Source of the DNA: Candidatus Daviesbacteria bacterium
GTDB lineage: Bacteria; Patescibacteriota; Microgenomatia; Daviesbacterales; UBA10151
Assembly: GCA_021731695.1 (NCBI GenBank)
Contig: JAKFWZ010000080.1
Location: 1 to 34,020, forward strand
Length of the DNA: 34,020 nt
Reading direction: 5' to 3'
Shown in pieces: positions 9,187 to 17,628 of the stretch. The notes beneath the pieces are model-generated. The model did not search any database and was not told the origin of the DNA. It was given only the letters and a program-made list of their open reading frames with translations. Position numbers and translations under genes: made by a program. The stretch's first letter is position 1. Every line of letters starts with the position of its first letter.

Positions 9187-10566
9187 TTAAAGGGCAGCAG
9201 TTATTTCTTTTACTAATTCTTTAGCTCTTTTTGGTGCGGTTCCCAAATGATTTTTCGGATCAATCATTGCGGCCAATTCGTCAGAACTAATATATTCCAA
9301 AATCTCTTCTCTTTTTTGCAAAAGTTCTAACATCGGATTTTCTTCTCCAACTGAAACTAAGGGCCAGGCTTCCATAGAGACTTCCCTTAAAACTTCATGC
9401 ATTTTTTGTCTGTCCGCTCCTTTTTTAACTGTTTCAATTATGATTTCTTCGGTTACTGAGAATGGCGCATATCTTTCTAAATTCTCCTGGATCTTTGCTT
9501 CATTAATAATTAATCCGTCTACAATTTTAGTAGCGGAATTTAACATTTCATCAACTGCTAAAAACATTTCCGGAATATAAACTCTTCGATTTGCACTATC
9601 GTCTAAAGTTCGTTCAAGTAAAGATAAAGACGCATTATCATCTGCGTTTCGGGAAAGCGATAAAACTAATTTTGCTAAGCTGCAAATTTGTTCAGATTTA
9701 ATCGGATTTTTCTTAAACGGCATTGCTGATGATCCGACTTGAGATTTACCAAAAGGCTCCTGTAATTCTCCGAAATTTGGAGATTGTAAAACTCTAAGGT
9801 CAAATGCGAATTTATATAAAGATTGTGCAATTGATGAAAGAATTGTTGAAATATAAAAATCCATCTTTCTCGGAGTAACCTGACCGGCAATTAACACCGG
9901 TTCAATTCCCAACTTTTCCATTAATTTACCTTCAAAATCCTGAGCATTCCCTAAAATCTTTTCATAAGAAGCTTGTGTTCCAACTGCTCCCTTAAAACCT
10001 TTAGATTTAATTTGTTTGTTTAAATCCTGAAGAAGTTTTAAATCCCACATCAAGTCTTGTGCATATAAAGCAAATCTATAACCCAAAGTAATCGGTTCAG
10101 CGGGTTGTAAGTGTGTATACCCGATTGCCGGAAAGTCTGCATATTTTTCAATTTTTTTAGCTAAAGATTTTAAAACTTTTTTTAAATCTTCTTCGATTAT
10201 TTCCAAACCTTGTTTAGCACGTACAGAATCTGCATTATCAACTATATCCATAGAAGTTGCGCCGAAATGAATTTTTCCTCCACCAACTTTTGCAACTTCT
10301 GCAAATTCTTTAATTGCAGCTACGACATCATGACTTGTTTCTTTTTCAATTTCCAAAATTCTTTCGATATCAATATTATTTTGATTCTTTTCTAAATCTT
10401 CCAACTCTTCACTCTTCACTAATCCCTCTTCACTTTGTATTCTCGCCATTTCAACCCAGATTTTTCTCCAGATTTTATATTTATTTTCTTCAGAAAAAAT
10501 CTGTCTCATTTTTTCAGATCCATATCTATATGAAAATGGTGATTGGTAATTTTTAAAATCGCTCAT
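9187..10566 (-). CDS. purB: Adenylosuccinate lyase (start at MSDFKNYQSPF)
   Basis: GSSAMPFKKNPIKSEQ signature, TSMDIVDNADS, YTHLQPAEPITLGYR. Confidence 0.95.
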   Translation of the reverse strand: MSDFKNYQSPFSYRYGSEKMRQIFSEENKYKIWRKIWVEMARIQSEEGLVKSEELEDLEKNQNNIDIERILEIEKETSHDVVAAIKEFAEVAKVGGGKIHFGATSMDIVDNADSVRAKQGLEIIEEDLKKVLKSLAKKIEKYADFPAIGYTHLQPAEPITLGYRFALYAQDLMWDLKLLQDLNKQIKSKGFKGAVGTQASYEKILGNAQDFEGKLMEKLGIEPVLIAGQVTPRKMDFYISTILSSIAQSLYKFAFDLRVLQSPNFGELQEPFGKSQVGSSAMPFKKNPIKSEQICSLAKLVLSLSRNADDNASLSLLERTLDDSANRRVYIPEMFLAVDEMLNSATKIVDGLIINEAKIQENLERYAPFSVTEEIIIETVKKGADRQKMHEVLREVSMEAWPLVSVGEENPMLELLQKREEILEYISSDELAAMIDPKNHLGTAPKRAKELVKEITAAL

Positions 10567-10577
10567 ATAAGTTTTCC

Positions 10578-10696
10578 AAGATACAAGAAACAAGTATTCC
10601 AAACAAATCACAAATTCTAAATCTTAATATTCAAATTTTTTATTTGATTTTTAAATTTTGATCATTGTTTGTTACTTGTACATTGTTACTTGATCA
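10578..10696. repeat. Degenerate 7-nt periodic array, 17 heptads, filling the purP1-purB spacer
   Basis: AAGATAC AAGAAAC AAGTATT CCAAACA AATCACA AATTCTA AATCTTA ... TTGTTAC TTGTACA TTGTTAC TTGATCA, ending at the purP1 stop. Confidence 0.7.
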
Positions 10697-11965
10697 TTAA
10701 GTCAAAATATCTTCCAACTTATTTTGACTTATCGCATCTTTAATTTGCATAGCTACTCTTTTCCCTGCTGAAATACTTTCTCCAAATAAATAGCCCGAAT
10801 ATGGTGTTGCAGAAATTCCTGGTGATCCGGGCATTCTTGGCGAGACATCAAAAACAATTATATCCTTTTTTGGAGGACCAGGAATAATCATTGTTTGCAA
10901 ACCGAATGGTCCGACAACCGGCATTCCTAAATCTTTTGTGGCCTTTACAAATTTCTCTCCCATTTCAAAAGCCGGTTCCAAGAGAGATTCTAAAACAGTT
11001 ACTGCAATATGCCCTGCTTCTTCATACTTAATTTGTACAATATTGTCTTTCAGAATTTCTTGTTGATCATTCGCTGGAATTCTTAATAGTCCATCAAGAT
11101 TTGTCTGTCGTCTTGTATCTGTTCCCATCAGCTCCAGCCTTTCACTAATTGAGTCGTAAAAGAAATTGAAATTTACCTGTGCTCCCATTACAAATTCTTC
11201 AATAACTGCTTTATCCAGAGCTTCCTGTGTAATTTTCCCTTCCTTTATTAAATGTTTTGAAATATTTATATAATCAGCAATCGATTTTGCTAAAAAGAAA
11301 GCTCTTTCAAACCCACGTTCTTTTTCCAGAACTTTTACAATAACTAAGCGATCAATTTCTGAAGCATCCTTAAATTGTTTTGGATATCTGATTCCCGCTT
11401 TATCCATAATACTGTACTGATCTATTCCACCGGATCCGCGTTCCTCAGACCGCAAAAGTTTTCTCTGACCAAACATCGGAACTTTGAATTCGTTTTCAAT
11501 TGCATCGTAATCATTGATATAAACTTCGAAAGATCTGTGGGGAATAAAAATTGCATTTCTTTTTAATAACTCATCCTGAATTTCAGGCTTTAAAATATCT
11601 TTAAAATTATCTAATTCCAAAACTTCGTCAACACAACCTATCTCTGTCATCCCATGCTCGACACTGGATCCAGATGTTTCTTCCTTGATTCCAGCTTCCG
11701 CAGGAATGACATTTTCTGTCTGATTGCTGACGACTGATTGCTGACGACTATTACTAGCTTCAGCTGGCAAGCTTGTCTTATAGTATTTTGAATATGGAGT
11801 TCCTCTGCCTTTTTCAGTAATTACTAAAGTTTTAAAGCCCTGCCTGCCGGCAGGCCAGGCTAAATTTTTCGCGCCTCTGCAAACGTCTAGCGCGGAATGA
11901 CTTCCCAAAACGGCTATTGTTATTTTACTTTTATCATAACCCCCAATTATTTGTTTTATATCCAT
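10697..11965 (-). CDS. purP: PurP-like formate-dependent FAICAR synthetase, copy 1, with repeat-derived insertions
   Basis: Colinear with 12064-13086: TIAVLGSHSALDVCRGAK, GFKTLVI, IFIPHRSF, GPFGLQTMI; PAGRQ and ~49-aa insertion absent from copy 2. Confidence 0.85.
   Translation of the reverse strand: MDIKQIIGGYDKSKITIAVLGSHSALDVCRGAKNLAWPAGRQGFKTLVITEKGRGTPYSKYYKTSLPAEASNSRQQSVVSNQTENVIPAEAGIKEETSGSSVEHGMTEIGCVDEVLELDNFKDILKPEIQDELLKRNAIFIPHRSFEVYINDYDAIENEFKVPMFGQRKLLRSEERGSGGIDQYSIMDKAGIRYPKQFKDASEIDRLVIVKVLEKERGFERAFFLAKSIADYINISKHLIKEGKITQEALDKAVIEEFVMGAQVNFNFFYDSISERLELMGTDTRRQTNLDGLLRIPANDQQEILKDNIVQIKYEEAGHIAVTVLESLLEPAFEMGEKFVKATKDLGMPVVGPFGLQTMIIPGPPKKDIIVFDVSPRMPGSPGISATPYSGYLFGESISAGKRVAMQIKDAISQNKLEDILT
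11646..11710. repeat. GTCAT...AATGAC palindromic element inside purP1
   Basis: gtcatcccatgctcgacactggatcc...gattccagcttccgcaggaatgac; encodes [23 protein letters not shown]. Confidence 0.85.
11722..11749. repeat. Tandem 14-mer (GATTGCTGACGACT)x2 inside purP1
   Basis: Exact duplication; part of the NSRQQSVVSNQ insertion. Confidence 0.95.
11839..11859. repeat. CCTGCCTGCCGGCAGGCCAGG palindrome inside purP1
   Basis: Near-identical to 4961-4980; encodes PAGRQ. Confidence 0.95.
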
Positions 11966-11970
11966 TCCCT

Positions 11971-12056
11971 GTCATTCCCGCGAAGGCGGGAATCCAATTA
12001 GCAATGATAGCTTATCTATCAAGATTGCCACGTCGGCTGCGCCTCCTCGCAATGAC
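11971..12056. repeat. Hybrid palindromic element (CCCGCGAAGGCGGG module plus CCTCGCAATGAC module)
   Basis: GTCATTCCCGCGAAGGCGGGAATCC...GATTGCCACGTCGGCTGCGCCTCCTCGCAATGAC. Confidence 0.9.
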
Positions 12057-12063
12057 GTTATAC

Positions 12064-13086
12064 CTAATCCAAAACCTTCTCTAATTCATTCTTCTCGATA
12101 GCCATTTTAATTTCTCTGGCAATTCTTCGACCTGTAGACATCGGCTCGTCATACATTAAATCAGAGTAGGGAGATCCTCCGATATATAACGAAGTTCCTG
12201 CAACAATTCTTCCGGAAATTTCAATTACAAACATTCTTTGATCAGGGGTTATAACCATTTCTAAACAAAACGGACCAAATAATCCCTTTCCACCCATTAG
12301 TTTTTTCGAAGTTTCAACAACTCTTTCCCCCATTGCATAAACTTCCGGTAAAAGAGATTCACGGATTATCAAAGGCTGATTTCCAACAACAACATAAGAA
12401 GGTTCTATATCTAAACCCTGTTGACCGTGAAGTGGGATTCTTCCTAATGAATCAACGTTTGTTTCATAACGGCGATCCATGGACATAACTTCAATTTCGT
12501 TAGTAATTGGTGAATAAAAATAAGCGACATACAAAGTTACCCCAATAATGTATTCCTGAATAACATATTGTTCTGTTTTAAAAGCTTTAATTTTTTTCTT
12601 AAAATCTTGCTTGTCACGAGCGTAAAAATAGCCTTTTCCGCCGGCAGCTCCATAAGTTTTAACAATCACCGGAAAAGTCACATCCTCAATATCATCAAAT
12701 TGTCTCGGCACATTAATTCCGGCTTTTTTAAGCCAGTTTCTTTGCATCACCCTATCCTGTTCCCAATCCAAAACTGCTTTGTTTCCAAAATAAGGGACTT
12801 TAATTTTCTTATTATTCTCGGCGCCAAGATATGCCACGAATGATCCGTGTGGGATTAAAATAACGTTTTCGTCTTTAAGTTGAGATTCGATTTTTTCATA
12901 TTCTGAAAAACTTTTAACAGTTAAAATTTTGTCAATGAATTTGAATCTTTTGTAAAAATCAACACGATCTATTGTGGAAACGATTAAAGTTTTGAAGCCT
13001 TCGTCTTTTGCACCTTTTAGAATTTGAAGCGCAGAGTGGGAACCGAGAGTAGCTATTGTGTATTTAGCTGTATCATCTTTTCCCAT
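12064..13086 (-). CDS. purP: PurP-like formate-dependent FAICAR synthetase, copy 2, no insertions
   Basis: ATLGSHSALQILKGAKDEGFKTLIV, VKTYGAAGGKGYF, GLFGPFCLEMVI typical of PurP. Confidence 0.88.
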   Translation of the reverse strand: MGKDDTAKYTIATLGSHSALQILKGAKDEGFKTLIVSTIDRVDFYKRFKFIDKILTVKSFSEYEKIESQLKDENVILIPHGSFVAYLGAENNKKIKVPYFGNKAVLDWEQDRVMQRNWLKKAGINVPRQFDDIEDVTFPVIVKTYGAAGGKGYFYARDKQDFKKKIKAFKTEQYVIQEYIIGVTLYVAYFYSPITNEIEVMSMDRRYETNVDSLGRIPLHGQQGLDIEPSYVVVGNQPLIIRESLLPEVYAMGERVVETSKKLMGGKGLFGPFCLEMVITPDQRMFVIEISGRIVAGTSLYIGGSPYSDLMYDEPMSTGRRIAREIKMAIEKNELEKVLD

Positions 13087-13160
13087 ATTTGTATCTTAAC
13101 AAATCAAACCTAAATACTGAAGAGAACTATTTTAACACTATGGGATTTATTTATCAAGAC

Positions 13161-13189
13161 TTGATTAATATTCTTTTTACCTTTAATAT
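13161..13189 (+). promoter_or_regulatory. Putative purA promoter TTGATT-17-TAATAT, 8 nt before ATG
   Basis: Consensus hexamers at ideal spacing; predicted start at or near the ATG. Confidence 0.6.
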
Positions 13190-13197
13190 TTCTCTAG

Positions 13198-14466
13198 ATG
13201 GTTTCACTTATTATCGGCTCTCAATGGGGTGATGAAGGCAAAGGTAAAATTGTTGATTTGCTTTCAGAGAAACAAGATTTGGTTGTCCGCTTCCACGGCG
13301 GCAATAACGCCGGACACACAGTTATCGCAAACGGCAAAAAATATCCTTTCCACTTAATGCCTTCTGGAATTTTACATAAAAAAGTCGCAGGGGTTATCGC
13401 CAACGGCACAGTTTTAGATCTCGACGTTTTAGTTTCTGAAATTGAAATGCTTCAAAAAGACGGTTATAAACTCGAGGGAAAATTATTAATTTCAGACCGG
13501 TGCCACATTATTATGCCCTATCACAAAGCCATGGATGAAGCGATGGAAAATGCACGCGGCAAAAATAAACTTGGCACAACAAAAAGAGGAATAGGCCCTG
13601 CACTTGCAGACAAAGTTTCATATAACGGAATTAGGCTTTATGAGCTCTTAAATTGGCCTCAGTTCGAGGAAAAATTTAAATTTCAAACTGAGATAAAAAA
13701 TAAAATACTGAAAGTTTTTAAAGTAAAACCAATTAATATTGTTGATGAACTTGCAAAGTTTAAGATTTTAATGGAATTTATTGAGCCATTTATTACGGAC
13801 ACATATCAGGTTATTAAAAAAGGAGTTAAGGAAAAAGAGAATATTTTATTTGAAGGCGCTCACGGCGTGATGCTGGATAATGATTTTGGTCCATATCCTT
13901 ATGTTACGGGTTCTAATGTTATAACTGGTGCAGTTAATACAGGTTCAGGATTACCGGTTAAAGATATGAAGGAAGTTTGGGCCGTTGTAAAAGCATACAC
14001 GTCAAGAGTTGGTGAAGGACCTTTTCCTACAGAATTATCAGGTAAACTTGCCGATTCGATTAGGGAAAAGGGTGCAGAATATGGCACCACAACCGGAAGA
14101 CCAAGAAGGGTTGGTTGGTTAGATTTAGAAGCTGTTAAATTTGCTTTAGAAGTTACGGGAACTACGAATATTGCAATTACAAAAATTGATGTCTTAAGCG
14201 GTTTAGATGAAATAAAAGTTTGTACCGGTTATAAATATAAAGGCAAAGATATTCCCTATTCTTCCTGTGGGTATGTTGAACTGGAAAAAGTTGAACCGGT
14301 TTATGAAGCTTTTAAAGGTTGGCAAAAAAATATTGACGGAGTTAAAAGTGAATCGAAACTTCCCAAAGAAGCAAAAGCATATTTAAAATTTATTGAAAAG
14401 TTTTTAGGAGTTAAAATAGGTATTATCTCCACAGGCCCTGCAAGAGAAGAGTATATAAAATATTAA
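13198..14466 (+). CDS. purA: Adenylosuccinate synthetase
   Basis: GSQWGDEGKGKIVDLL, HGGNNAGHTV, TTTGRPRRVGWLD. Confidence 0.97.
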   Translation: MVSLIIGSQWGDEGKGKIVDLLSEKQDLVVRFHGGNNAGHTVIANGKKYPFHLMPSGILHKKVAGVIANGTVLDLDVLVSEIEMLQKDGYKLEGKLLISDRCHIIMPYHKAMDEAMENARGKNKLGTTKRGIGPALADKVSYNGIRLYELLNWPQFEEKFKFQTEIKNKILKVFKVKPINIVDELAKFKILMEFIEPFITDTYQVIKKGVKEKENILFEGAHGVMLDNDFGPYPYVTGSNVITGAVNTGSGLPVKDMKEVWAVVKAYTSRVGEGPFPTELSGKLADSIREKGAEYGTTTGRPRRVGWLDLEAVKFALEVTGTTNIAITKIDVLSGLDEIKVCTGYKYKGKDIPYSSCGYVELEKVEPVYEAFKGWQKNIDGVKSESKLPKEAKAYLKFIEKFLGVKIGIISTGPAREEYIKY

Positions 14467-14747
14467 TGAAGATCAAGAAACTGATCTGGGATGATTGGAA
14501 TATTACTCATATTGCCAGGCATGGAATAACAAAAGAAGATGTAGAGGAAGTTTGTCAGAGGGAGTACGCTGTTGTAGATGGGAAAGAAGAAAGATTCTTG
14601 GTTATTGGTACAAACAACAATGAGAAGTTCATTCTGGTTGTATTGGATCCAGAACCCGAAGAAGGTGTATACTATCCAGTAACAGCTAGAACAGCAGATA
14701 AGAGGGAACGCTCAATTTACAAAGAAAAGAAAGGCAAACATGACTAG
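14466..14747 (+). CDS. BrnT family (DUF497) toxin
   Basis: LIWDDWNITHIARHGITKEDVEEV start, TARTADKRERSIY C-terminus; TAATG overlap with purA. Confidence 0.8.
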   Translation: MKIKKLIWDDWNITHIARHGITKEDVEEVCQREYAVVDGKEERFLVIGTNNNEKFILVVLDPEPEEGVYYPVTARTADKRERSIYKEKKGKHD

Positions 14748-15000
14748 GAAGACTAAAGATCCAATGCCGGGGAAAAATGCAACTCGTCAGGAATTAGCAG
14801 AATTTTGGGACACTCACAGCGTTGCAGACTATTTAGATGAATTAAAACCAGTTAAGGTAAATTTTTCTAAAAACCTAAAACACGAAGTTAGGATCACTCT
14901 AGACTCAAATGAAATGAAAAAGCTAGACGAAAAGGCCAATAAAAAGAAAACTAATATTGTTTCACTTGCACGAGAGTTAATCCTTCAACACCTTCAGTAA
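14740..15000 (+). CDS. CopG/BrnA-type antitoxin
   Basis: EFWDTHSVADYLDELKPVKVNFSKN plus ribbon-helix-helix-like C-terminus; overlaps toxin by 8 nt. Confidence 0.75.
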   Translation: MTRKTKDPMPGKNATRQELAEFWDTHSVADYLDELKPVKVNFSKNLKHEVRITLDSNEMKKLDEKANKKKTNIVSLARELILQHLQ

Positions 15001-16584
15001 TTATTCCCACTCCATAGTCGCCGGAGGCTTTGTGGAGATGTCATATACAACACGGTTTACTTCCGGAACTTCTGTCACAATTCTGTTTGACATAACCTGC
15101 AAAAGTCCCCAGGGAAGTTTGGCAAAATCTGCACTCATCGCGTCAGTTGCCTCAATCGCCCGAATCGCAATTGTTTCACCGTAAACTCTTTGATCTCCCC
15201 GAACTCCCGTTGTTTTAATTCCCGTAAAAACTGCAAAAGCCTGCCAGAGTTCTATACCGTAATTTTCAATTTCGTCCCTTACGATTTTATCTGCCTTTCT
15301 TAAGATTTTTAAATTTTCTTCAGTTACCGGACCTACAATTCTGACTGCTAAACCTGGTCCGGGGAAAGGCTGACGTTTTATTATTGCGTCAGGAATTCCT
15401 AAAATGCTTCCAATTTTTCTTACTTCATCTTTATAAAAAGTTCTTAACGGTTCAACTAAAGTTAAATTCATATCTTCCGGCAATCCTCCAACATTATGAT
15501 GAGATTTAATTTTTTCAGAATGTTTACTTCCTTTGCTTTCAATAACATCAGGATAAATTGTCCCTTGAACTAAAAAATTTGCTTTGTATTTTTTGGATTC
15601 TCTTTCAAGGACCTCTATAAAGGTCCTGCCGATTGCCATTCTTTTGGCTTCCGGTTCTGTAACTCCATCTAGTGCTTTTAAGAATTCATCTTTTGCATCA
15701 ACCACTTCAATTTTCATATCATAATTTTCCTTAAAAACATCTCTTAAAATATCCGTTTCCCCTTCACGCATTAAACCTGAATCAATGTAAATTGAGGTTA
15801 AATTTTCACCAATTGCCTTATGAACTAAAAGTGAAGCCACCGATGAATCAACACCACCGGATAGCGCGGAGATAACTTTTTCCTGGCCCAAACTTTCGCG
15901 TATATCATCAATTAATCCTTCTACAAATACGGGGTCGAGTTCCTGTTTTATCGGCACAACTCCACAGATTTCCAAAAAGTTAGATAAAATTTGTTCGCCA
16001 AATTGCGTGTGAATTACTTCGGGATGAAATTGAATTCCGTAAATTTTTTCTTTTTCGTTTCCCATTGCCGCAACCGGAATAGTTTTTGTAGTCGCAAGAA
16101 TTTTAAATTTTTCCGGAGGAGATTTTACTTCATCGCCATGTGACATCCAAACAGTGAACTCTTCTGCAGTATTATCAAAAAGCCCGACGTCATTGCGAGG
16201 TGCTCCCTCCGAAGCAATCCCAGTACGCTCTAAGATTGCTTTGCCACTTCGTGGTCGCGCAATGACCTGAAGAGTTGCAGGTCCATACTCTTTTTTATCC
16301 CCAGGTTTTACTTTAGCTTTCAAAAGGTGAGAAATTAATTGTTGTCCGTAACAAATTCCTAAAATTGGAATTCCCAGTTCCAGTACTTGCGTATCAATTA
16401 TTGGAGAATCTTTCCCATAGACTGATGCCGGTCCTCCTGAAAAAATTATTCCCTGAGGATTTAACTCTTTAATTCTTGCAATTGCATCCTCTGGTTCCAC
16501 AACCATAACAGTTTGCCCGAGCTCTCTGACTCTTCTTGAAATAAGATGTGCAGTTTGTGATCCGAAGTCTACGATAATAATCAT
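15001..16584 (-). CDS. guaA: GMP synthase (glutamine-hydrolysing) with in-frame repeat insertion
   Basis: GGPASVYG, GICYGQQL, SGGVDSSVASLLVHKA, QPFPGPGLAVR. Confidence 0.96.
   Translation of the reverse strand: MIIIVDFGSQTAHLISRRVRELGQTVMVVEPEDAIARIKELNPQGIIFSGGPASVYGKDSPIIDTQVLELGIPILGICYGQQLISHLLKAKVKPGDKKEYGPATLQVIARPRSGKAILERTGIASEGAPRNDVGLFDNTAEEFTVWMSHGDEVKSPPEKFKILATTKTIPVAAMGNEKEKIYGIQFHPEVIHTQFGEQILSNFLEICGVVPIKQELDPVFVEGLIDDIRESLGQEKVISALSGGVDSSVASLLVHKAIGENLTSIYIDSGLMREGETDILRDVFKENYDMKIEVVDAKDEFLKALDGVTEPEAKRMAIGRTFIEVLERESKKYKANFLVQGTIYPDVIESKGSKHSEKIKSHHNVGGLPEDMNLTLVEPLRTFYKDEVRKIGSILGIPDAIIKRQPFPGPGLAVRIVGPVTEENLKILRKADKIVRDEIENYGIELWQAFAVFTGIKTTGVRGDQRVYGETIAIRAIEATDAMSADFAKLPWGLLQVMSNRIVTEVPEVNRVVYDISTKPPATMEWE
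16189..16266. repeat. 78-bp GTCATTGCGAG...CGCAATGAC element inside guaA
   Basis: Terminal inverted repeats; encodes 26 codons (VIARPRSGKAILERTGIASEGAPRND). Confidence 0.9.
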
Positions 16585-16590
16585 AATAGT

Positions 16591-16660
16591 GACTAGAGTC
16601 GAGAGACCAGAGTCTAGACTAAGTGTACTAGATTCTAGACTCTGGCGACTAGACTCTAAT
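16591..16660. repeat. Degenerate heptad array (GACTAGA-like, 10 units) between purQ and guaA
   Basis: GACTAGA GTCGAGA GACCAGA GTCTAGA CTAAGTG TACTAGA TTCTAGA CTCTGGC GACTAGA CTCTAAT; includes the purQ stop. Confidence 0.8.
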
Positions 16661-17456
16661 TAAAGTAATCTACTCCATTCTTAAAGATTTGTAATCCCTG
16701 ACCTTCTTTCGCGAGCGTCTTTCCAGTTCTTTTTGCTTTTTCTTTTTCCAAAGGCCAATTTGGTGATTGCTCCGCGAACAACGCTCTTTCAGGATGGGGC
16801 ATCATTCCGAGCACCCTTCCCGTCACATCCGTAATTCCGGCAATATCTTCTAACGATCCATTTGGGTTATATTCTAAATCCTGGTATTCACAAATTTCTC
16901 CTTTGACATATTTTAACGCCACCATTTTTTTATCTTTAATTTCTTTTAAAGTTTTTGGATCTGCAAAAAATCTTCCTTCACCGTGTGCAATTGGACAACT
17001 AAAACCCTTTATATTTTTAAGCCATGGGGAATTTCCATGAGTTTCTAAATCCACCCAGCGATTTTGATAGCGGGCGTTTGAGTTATGCAAAAGTGCAACC
17101 TGTCTCTCGCCATATTTTCCATTTAGAGCAGGTAATAATCCGAGATTTGTCATAATCTGAAAACCATTACAAAAACCAATTACTAATTTTCCTGAACTTA
17201 TAAAATCAGTCAGATCATCAAAAATATTATCCCGAACGAGGTTAGCAAATGCTTTACCAGCTCCCGTGTCATCTCCATAAGAAAATCCTCCGGGGAAAAC
17301 TAGAATATTGTAATCCGCTAATTTCTTCTTTTTGGAAATTAAATCATTTATGTGAACAATATCAGCTTCTGCTCCAGCAGCAGCAAAAGCAAACGCTTCT
17401 TCTTCTTCACAATTTAATCCATATCCTGATAGCACCAGCACTTTTACGCTACTCAT
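16656..17456 (-). CDS. purQ: Phosphoribosylformylglycinamidine synthase subunit PurQ
   Basis: VFPGGFSYGDDTGAGKAFA, IGFCNGFQIM, MMPHPERA. Confidence 0.96.
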   Translation of the reverse strand: MSSVKVLVLSGYGLNCEEEEAFAFAAAGAEADIVHINDLISKKKKLADYNILVFPGGFSYGDDTGAGKAFANLVRDNIFDDLTDFISSGKLVIGFCNGFQIMTNLGLLPALNGKYGERQVALLHNSNARYQNRWVDLETHGNSPWLKNIKGFSCPIAHGEGRFFADPKTLKEIKDKKMVALKYVKGEICEYQDLEYNPNGSLEDIAGITDVTGRVLGMMPHPERALFAEQSPNWPLEKEKAKRTGKTLAKEGQGLQIFKNGVDYFN

Positions 17457-17475
17457 AATTTCTCCTCTCGGTCAT

Positions 17476-17628
17476 CCACCTCTCCCTAACCCTCGAAGGG
17501 TCGAACCCGCTGAAGCAGGATTCACTGCTTCAGCCCTCAAATGAGAGGGAACTCAAACAGTCCCTTCTCCCGGAGGATGTCCGTTGGACATCCGAGTTGC
17601 CTTAGGGAGAAGGCTAGGATGAGGGGTA
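17476..17628. repeat. CCTCTCCCTAACCCT...GAGAGGGA / TCCCTTCTCC...GGAGAAGGCTAGGATGAGGGG element(s) between purL and purQ
   Basis: Imperfect inverted repeats; related to 21905-21940 in purH; ends directly at the purL stop. Confidence 0.75.

Noticed and set aside
3175-13147. ATCCCATAG / CTATGGGAT pair upstream of purM and purA as a possible shared purine operator
   Set aside because: Only two 9-bp occurrences, in opposite orientation and at different distances from the starts; could be chance.
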